A stretch of 14,177 nt of DNA from Acidobacteriota bacterium. Its GTDB lineage: Bacteria; Acidobacteriota; Blastocatellia; Pyrinomonadales; Pyrinomonadaceae. Positions 13,258 to 14,177 of the stretch are shown in pieces (position 1 is the stretch's first letter; each line of letters opens with the position of its first letter). The stretch is taken from assembly GCA_023391155.1 (NCBI GenBank), contig JAEWBM010000112.1, positions 1-14,177 of the forward strand, given 5' to 3'. The notes beneath the pieces are model-generated. The model worked only from the letters and a program-made list of their open reading frames with translations. It did no database searches and was not told the origin of the DNA. Position numbers and translations under genes: made by a program.

Positions 13258-14177
13258 ATGACGAGAATAGTTGCGATCACATTACTGACCCTCTTGCTGG
13301 CGATCGCGGCAGCGGACCAGACCGCTGCCGAGCAGGTGCTTGCCGACGAGAAACTTAAAGCCTCCGGCGCAGCGTGCGAGCCTGAACAGATCGCATATTT
13401 CTCGAGTGACGGGCCTTTCCAGAACCGTTTGTTTCTGTCGAAGTTGGATGGAACGGGCCTCGTTCAGCTTGATTTCGACGCACCCGGTGATTTTCCAGGT
13501 TTAATGGATGCCAGCCCGGACGGGCAATGGATCGTTTTCTCCAAAGGCCGCGATGATGTAAACGGCGATCACATCTCTGACATCTTCAAAGTCAAGACCG
13601 ACGGAACGGGTCTGGTGAATCTAACGAATAATCCGGCCATGAGTTTTGTGGGTGGCCTGACATTTAGTCCTGACGGCAGCAAGATCGCATATACCGGCTC
13701 CGGCTATCACATCTACATAATGAATGCGGACGGCAGCGGAAAAACGAATTTGACTGAAGGGCAATCCGATGATTTCTGGTATTTGAATCCGAGCTTCAGC
13801 GCTGATGGGACGAAACTGGTTTTCAAAGGTGCTGACGATGCGTCGGGCACCACTCCCGATCAAGTCTTTATGGTAAACACTGACGGAACCGGATTCACGC
13901 AAGTGACCAACCTCCCCGTCGGCTTCCCGGGCCCGACGGTTGGAGACCACCCTCGATTCGATTCGCAAGGAGCCACCGTGTACTACATTTCGGACTATCC
14001 GGTCAGACGGATCTACAGGACGACGCTCGTTGGGCATTTTGTAACCGAAGTGACGCCCGAAAGCGCCTTTAATTTTGATCTTTCTCCGGACGGATCGAAG
14101 ATCGTTTACGTCGGTTATGAATGGGTCGACGACAGTTGGGCTCCCCATATCTATAGCATCAATTCCGATGGCACAGG
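13258..14177 (+). CDS. Secreted PD40/TolB-like beta-propeller protein (runs off the right edge)
   Basis: An AGGAGA Shine-Dalgarno (13247-13252) sits five bases before ATG 13258, and the frame is open through the last base (306 codons plus two bases). A signal peptide is clear (MTRIVAITLLTLLLAIAAA, cleavage around residues 19-24). The rest is a chain of PD40 blades: ASPDGQWIVFSKG, FSPDGSKIAYTG, FSADGTKLVFKG, LSPDGSKIVYVG, each followed by a strand ending in DGTG or DGSG (KTDGTGLVNLT, NADGSGKTNLT, NTDGTGFTQVT). This is the repeat type of TolB and of the propeller half of the regulator at 10428-12626. No catalytic domain is visible, but the C-terminus is missing and may carry one. The gap 13080-13257 before it holds no convincing gene or clear promoter. 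Confidence 0.88.
   Translation, partial: MTRIVAITLLTLLLAIAAADQTAAEQVLADEKLKASGAACEPEQIAYFSSDGPFQNRLFLSKLDGTGLVQLDFDAPGDFPGLMDASPDGQWIVFSKGRDDVNGDHISDIFKVKTDGTGLVNLTNNPAMSFVGGLTFSPDGSKIAYTGSGYHIYIMNADGSGKTNLTEGQSDDFWYLNPSFSADGTKLVFKGADDASGTTPDQVFMVNTDGTGFTQVTNLPVGFPGPTVGDHPRFDSQGATVYYISDYPVRRIYRTTLVGHFVTEVTPESAFNFDLSPDGSKIVYVGYEWVDDSWAPHIYSINSDGT

Noticed and set aside
13621..14148. 175-codon minus-strand ORF opposite the right-edge propeller gene
   Set aside because: It is antisense to clear PD40 repeats and has no motif or ribosome-binding site.

Overview
The window looks like chromosomal DNA of an Acidobacteriota bacterium, most likely class Blastocatellia. This is an inference. It rests on a winged-helix/beta-propeller membrane regulator of a type common in that phylum, small secreted and zinc-ribbon proteins that resemble families I remember from Acidobacteria, moderate-to-high GC housekeeping genes, and frequent leaderless or weak ribosome-binding sites. 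No mobile-element gene, CRISPR array or rRNA is visible.

Layout. At the left edge a small minus-strand gene (1-167) runs off the window. It diverges from a plus-strand run at 386-3588: a secreted S1/P1 zinc nuclease, an M20 zinc peptidase joined to it by an ATGA overlap, a small four-cysteine protein also joined by ATGA but broken by a frameshift, and an AT-richer DUF4259-type protein. Next comes a selenocysteine tRNA gene (selC, anticodon UCA, 3604-3703), then a six-unit AAGGATR heptamer repeat, then dprA. The dprA frame is intact over 375 codons except for one in-frame TAG inside the Rossmann fold. A secreted acidobacterial-type hypothetical protein (5093-5653) and a YkgJ-like CxxCGxCC protein (5842-6609) follow, and then topA (6757-9282) with five C-terminal zinc-finger modules.

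A COG3963-type methyltransferase (9303-9884) converges, with abutting stop codons, on a minus-strand pair. That pair is a membrane-anchored winged-helix regulator with a PD40 beta-propeller (10428-12626) and, downstream of it, a TlpA/ResA-like thioredoxin (9885-10379). Divergent from the regulator are a 14-codon leader-like ORF, a small CxxC protein (12816-13079) and a secreted PD40 beta-propeller protein that runs off the right edge (13258 onward).

How the parts relate. The nuclease and peptidase are probably co-translated and fit extracellular breakdown of nucleic acid and peptide. selC shows that the organism decodes UGA as selenocysteine, although no Sec machinery or selenoprotein lies here. 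dprA, normally needed for natural transformation, appears disrupted by a nonsense codon that this tRNA cannot read. The regulator and the neighbouring secreted propeller may form an envelope-sensing neighbourhood. The best leads are selC with its mismatched acceptor pair, the dprA nonsense codon, and the hidden frameshifted zinc protein beside the DUF4259 gene.
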